This document shows, piece by piece, positions 61,492-64,000 of a stretch of 64,000 nucleotides of DNA (positions within the stretch are counted from its first letter, which is position 1; the number at the start of each line of letters is the position of its first letter). Location: positions 19,342,001 through 19,406,000 of the forward strand of contig JAWQUS010000021.1 in the NCBI GenBank assembly GCA_036365455.1. Direction: 5' to 3'. Both the position numbers and the translations under genes were made by a program. The notes under the pieces are model-generated. The model worked only from the letters and a program-made list of their open reading frames with translations. It did not search any database and had not been told where the DNA came from. The DNA is from Macrosoma leucophasiata (taxonomy: Eukaryota > Arthropoda > Insecta > Lepidoptera > Hedylidae).

Positions 61492-64000
61492 CTCCAGTTC
61501 TCCATTTGATACTTGCACATTCTCATCCTCTGTTATCTGTACTGGAATTAGTTTTGTGATATGAAAAAGATTTGACTCTGTTTTTCTATGTCCTGTATCT
61601 ATCTCGTAAATTGTATTAGATTTCTTTTTAATTATTTTATATGGTCCAATTCTCAATTCATCTAGCTTTTTCCTATTTAGTTTATTCCCATTTTCTATAT
61701 ATACTAGATCTCCCACACTGAATTCTCTTTGTTTTCTATTCCTATCATACCTCATTTTGTTATAGTAATGTGATTTCAAGGTATTATTAAGCGCTGTTTT
61801 CTTATCTCCGATCCAGTCACTATTTATACCTCCTTGTTGTAGTTCTTTTGGTAAAACCTTAACATCTGTTCCGTATAGCAAATAACATGGTGCATAGCCA
61901 GTTACTGAGTGGTTAGTCTGATTGTATTTTTCTACACATTCATGTGCTATTGTAGTCCACGCTCTGTTTTCTCCATCTTCATTGATTTTGCATCTAATTT
62001 TGTTAACTATCGTTTGATTCAACCTTTCATTTAGGCCATTAGAAAACGGTGCATTCACTGCTGTAAAAATTATTGTTATTTGTTTGTCAGTAAGGAATTT
62101 CTTGAATTCTTTAGAGTTTATTCCAGGATACTGGTCGGTAAGGAGCATCCCAATCTCTTCGGTTTCAGCGACCTTATTTATTAGCTTTATAAAGTCATGT
62201 GCACCCTGGGTTTTTGATGTTATAATAAATGCATATCTAGTGAAGTGGTCCACTAAAAGATGTATGTATTTCTTGGTTGATCTTGAACCACCAAAACCTC
62301 CAATTGTGTCTATTGATACTATTTCAAAGGGTCTTGTCGCTGGGCCTAAATATGACATTAATCCGTATTTGTGTTGTCCTCTTGTTTTGTTTTTTATGCA
62401 AATTTCACAATTCCTACAAACATTTTTAATATTTTTCGTTAAATTTTTTGTTGTGTACAGTGAACTAATAGTCGTTAGCATTTGTCCCACTCCAATGTGA
62501 CATAGATCTTCATGTATTCGCTTTATAAATTTAATACTGAATTCTTCTGTTATTATTATTTTCTCTTTGTTCCTAATTCTTTTGAAGTATAAATTGTGTT
62601 TTTTGATTATTTTATTATTGTTTCTCTGTATTTCTTTATTTTGATTCTGATCTATTACAATATCTTCTAATGTAATTAAGTTCACAACTTTCAGTTGTTC
62701 TTCTAGATTATCCTCTGGTTCTAATACAGGATTCCGACTTAAACAGTCCGCTTCTAAATTATCTTTTCCAGGGGAATATTTGATTTTAAAATCATATTGT
62801 GAAAGGTAATAAGTCAAATCACCTAGTTCTTCGTCTGTTCTAGCTTTTAAGTTCATGTTTTCTAATGGTTTATGGTCTGTGTAGACTGTAAACGATTTAC
62901 CTATCAGCCAGTACTGCCAATATCTTAGTGCTTCTTTAATAGCTAAGCATTCTAAATATATTGCCTTTTTCTTCTTTTGCGCTCCATTCAGTTTTTTTGA
63001 AAAATAGGCTACTGGTTTTTCTTTACCATCTAGTTGTACTTGTTTTAAAATTGCTCCAACACCCAGCAGAGAACCATCAGTATAAATATTTATTGGTAGA
63101 TTTTGATCATAAATTTCTAGTATTGGCTGTGAACACAAGAGACTCTTTATTTTTTCAAACGCATTTTGACATTCTTCAGACCAAACAAACTTTTGATTTT
63201 TTCTTAGCAAATTATGTAATGGGTCAAGAATTATTGCGCTCCTTGGTATATATTTATGGTAAAAGTTTACTTTTCCCAAAAATTGTCGAATATTCTTCTG
63301 GGTTTTTGGTACTGGAAATTCTTTTATCGAAATGAGATTGTCCTTCAGTGGTTGGATAGAATTATATTGAATGATATGTCCCAGGTATTTTACCGAATCT
63401 GATGCAAATGTACATTTTATAAATTTTAGTCGAAATCCTTCCGTTTGAATTGCTTCTAGTAACTGTTTCAAGTGACTTATGTGTTCATCAAATGAGTTTG
63501 AAAATATCAGGATGTCATCTATATAATTGACAGCAAAATCGGTTAGTTTATATTTTCTAAGTATGTTACACAATATTCTTTGAAATATTGCTGGAGCAGT
63601 CTTCAAACCAAATGGTAGGCAAGTCCATTGAAAGTGTCCCTCTTGAGTTACAAACCCTGTCTTCTTCCTGTCCTCTACTCGTAGAGGTATAGACCAAAAA
63701 GCTGAATTAACGTCTAAGCTTGTAAAAAATTTGCAATTTCTTGTTTTTGTCATTAAATCGTCAATTAATGGGAAGGGTTGAGCCTGAGGAACTACAATTT
63801 TATTTAAATCCCTGAAGTCTATACAGAGCCTTGATTTTTTATTTTCTTCCTTTTTAAATGTCAAAGTTACTGGTGCTGCGAATGGACTATAAGATTCTTC
63901 TATAAGCGCATTATCCAATAATTCGGCTATTTGTTCTGCTATCTCTTTTTTGTCTTCTATAGTGCATCTGTATGGCCTCTTGCTGCAGTATTTATCCATT
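61489..64000 (-). CDS. Ty3/gypsy retrotransposon pol, C-terminal 836 codons, unbroken
   Basis: The frame enters from the right edge and stops with TGA at 61489. Domains in order: reverse transcriptase (TSLDVNSAFWSIPL with the first Asp, LPFGLKTAPAIFQR, catalytic YIDD in VNYIDDILIFSN), tether (RQFLGKVNFYHKYI), RNase H (YTDGSLLGVGAIL, YTDHKPL, SPGKDNLEADCLSR), and integrase. The integrase has a zinc finger (H-H, CRNCEICIK) and catalytic Asp in SIDTIGG, Asp in LLTDQYPG, and Glu in NGLNERLNQT. A C-terminal RIGPYKI module follows, ending HITKLIPV. No stop or frameshift is seen, so this is a young copy. No env-like frame follows; the LTR begins 38 bp after the stop. It is antisense to nothing and same-strand as the DCAF12 exon. 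Confidence 0.92.
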   Translation of the reverse strand, partial: MDKYCSKRPYRCTIEDKKEIAEQIAELLDNALIEESYSPFAAPVTLTFKKEENKKSRLCIDFRDLNKIVVPQAQPFPLIDDLMTKTRNCKFFTSLDVNSAFWSIPLRVEDRKKTGFVTQEGHFQWTCLPFGLKTAPAIFQRILCNILRKYKLTDFAVNYIDDILIFSNSFDEHISHLKQLLEAIQTEGFRLKFIKCTFASDSVKYLGHIIQYNSIQPLKDNLISIKEFPVPKTQKNIRQFLGKVNFYHKYIPRSAIILDPLHNLLRKNQKFVWSEECQNAFEKIKSLLCSQPILEIYDQNLPINIYTDGSLLGVGAILKQVQLDGKEKPVAYFSKKLNGAQKKKKAIYLECLAIKEALRYWQYWLIGKSFTVYTDHKPLENMNLKARTDEELGDLTYYLSQYDFKIKYSPGKDNLEADCLSRNPVLEPEDNLEEQLKVVNLITLEDIVIDQNQNKEIQRNNNKIIKKHNLYFKRIRNKEKIIITEEFSIKFIKRIHEDLCHIGVGQMLTTISSLYTTKNLTKNIKNVCRNCEICIKNKTRGQHKYGLMSYLGPATRPFEIVSIDTIGGFGGSRSTKKYIHLLVDHFTRYAFIITSKTQGAHDFIKLINKVAETEEIGMLLTDQYPGINSKEFKKFLTDKQITIIFTAVNAPFSNGLNERLNQTIVNKIRCKINEDGENRAWTTIAHECVEKYNQTNHSVTGYAPCYLLYGTDVKVLPKELQQGGINSDWIGDKKTALNNTLKSHYYNKMRYDRNRKQREFSVGDLVYIENGNKLNRKKLDELRIGPYKIIKKKSNTIYEIDTGHRKTESNLFHITKLIPVQITEDENVQVSNGELE

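Overview
The window looks like a piece of a lepidopteran (moth or butterfly) nuclear genome. The reasons are spliced genes with GT-AG introns, AT-rich DNA, no operon structure in the bacterial sense, and very dense transposable-element debris of types common in Lepidoptera (Helitron-like ends in CTAGT, RTE and Penelope retroelements, mariner, several SINE families and many small MITEs). The species cannot be read from the sequence.

The left 38 kb is a tandem array of three paralogous glycoside hydrolase family 31 genes of the MYORG (myogenesis-regulating glycosidase) type, all on the minus strand. I call them GH31-A (1624-12074), GH31-B (16584-26095) and GH31-C (28139-37789). I rebuilt all three by hand from splice sites. 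They come out in frame at 640, 674 and 619 codons. Each has a signal peptide on a tiny first exon, the same exon phases, and identical lengths for four core exons (661, 193, 110 and 157 nt). All keep the FDAGE nucleophile motif and a second Asp in VRMVDKDS or VRMVDRDS. B has a hydrophobic C-terminal tail that looks like a GPI-anchor signal. C has one extra intron and a relic duplicate of one of its exons. Introns and spacers are full of repeats, including an antisense RTE retrotransposon in intron 1 of A and a Penelope-like element with a GIY-YIG endonuclease in intron 3 of B.

Between 40.6 and 46 kb, on the plus strand, lie two housekeeping genes 38 bp apart: tubulin-binding cofactor A (TBCA, 2 exons, 112 aa) and PDCD7, the U11/U12 snRNP 59K protein (4 exons, 394 aa). 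From 46 to 58.3 kb I see no gene, only MITEs, SINEs and short tandem repeats.

At 58592-58744 (minus) is the last coding exon of a DCAF12-like WD40 protein, the substrate receptor of a CUL4-DDB1 ubiquitin ligase. Its C-terminal coding tail is repeated three more times downstream in 75-bp units that stay in frame, each ending in a TAG. The rest of that gene must lie beyond a TE cluster or outside the window. That cluster holds a SINE-derived minisatellite split by a decayed mariner (59237-60504), then the 3' part of a Ty3/gypsy retrotransposon with an unbroken pol ORF that runs off the right edge.

The three GH31 proteins probably act outside the cell or in the secretory pathway, on an alpha-linked glycan that cannot be deduced here. 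The other genes are ordinary single-copy eukaryotic genes that happen to lie next to the array.
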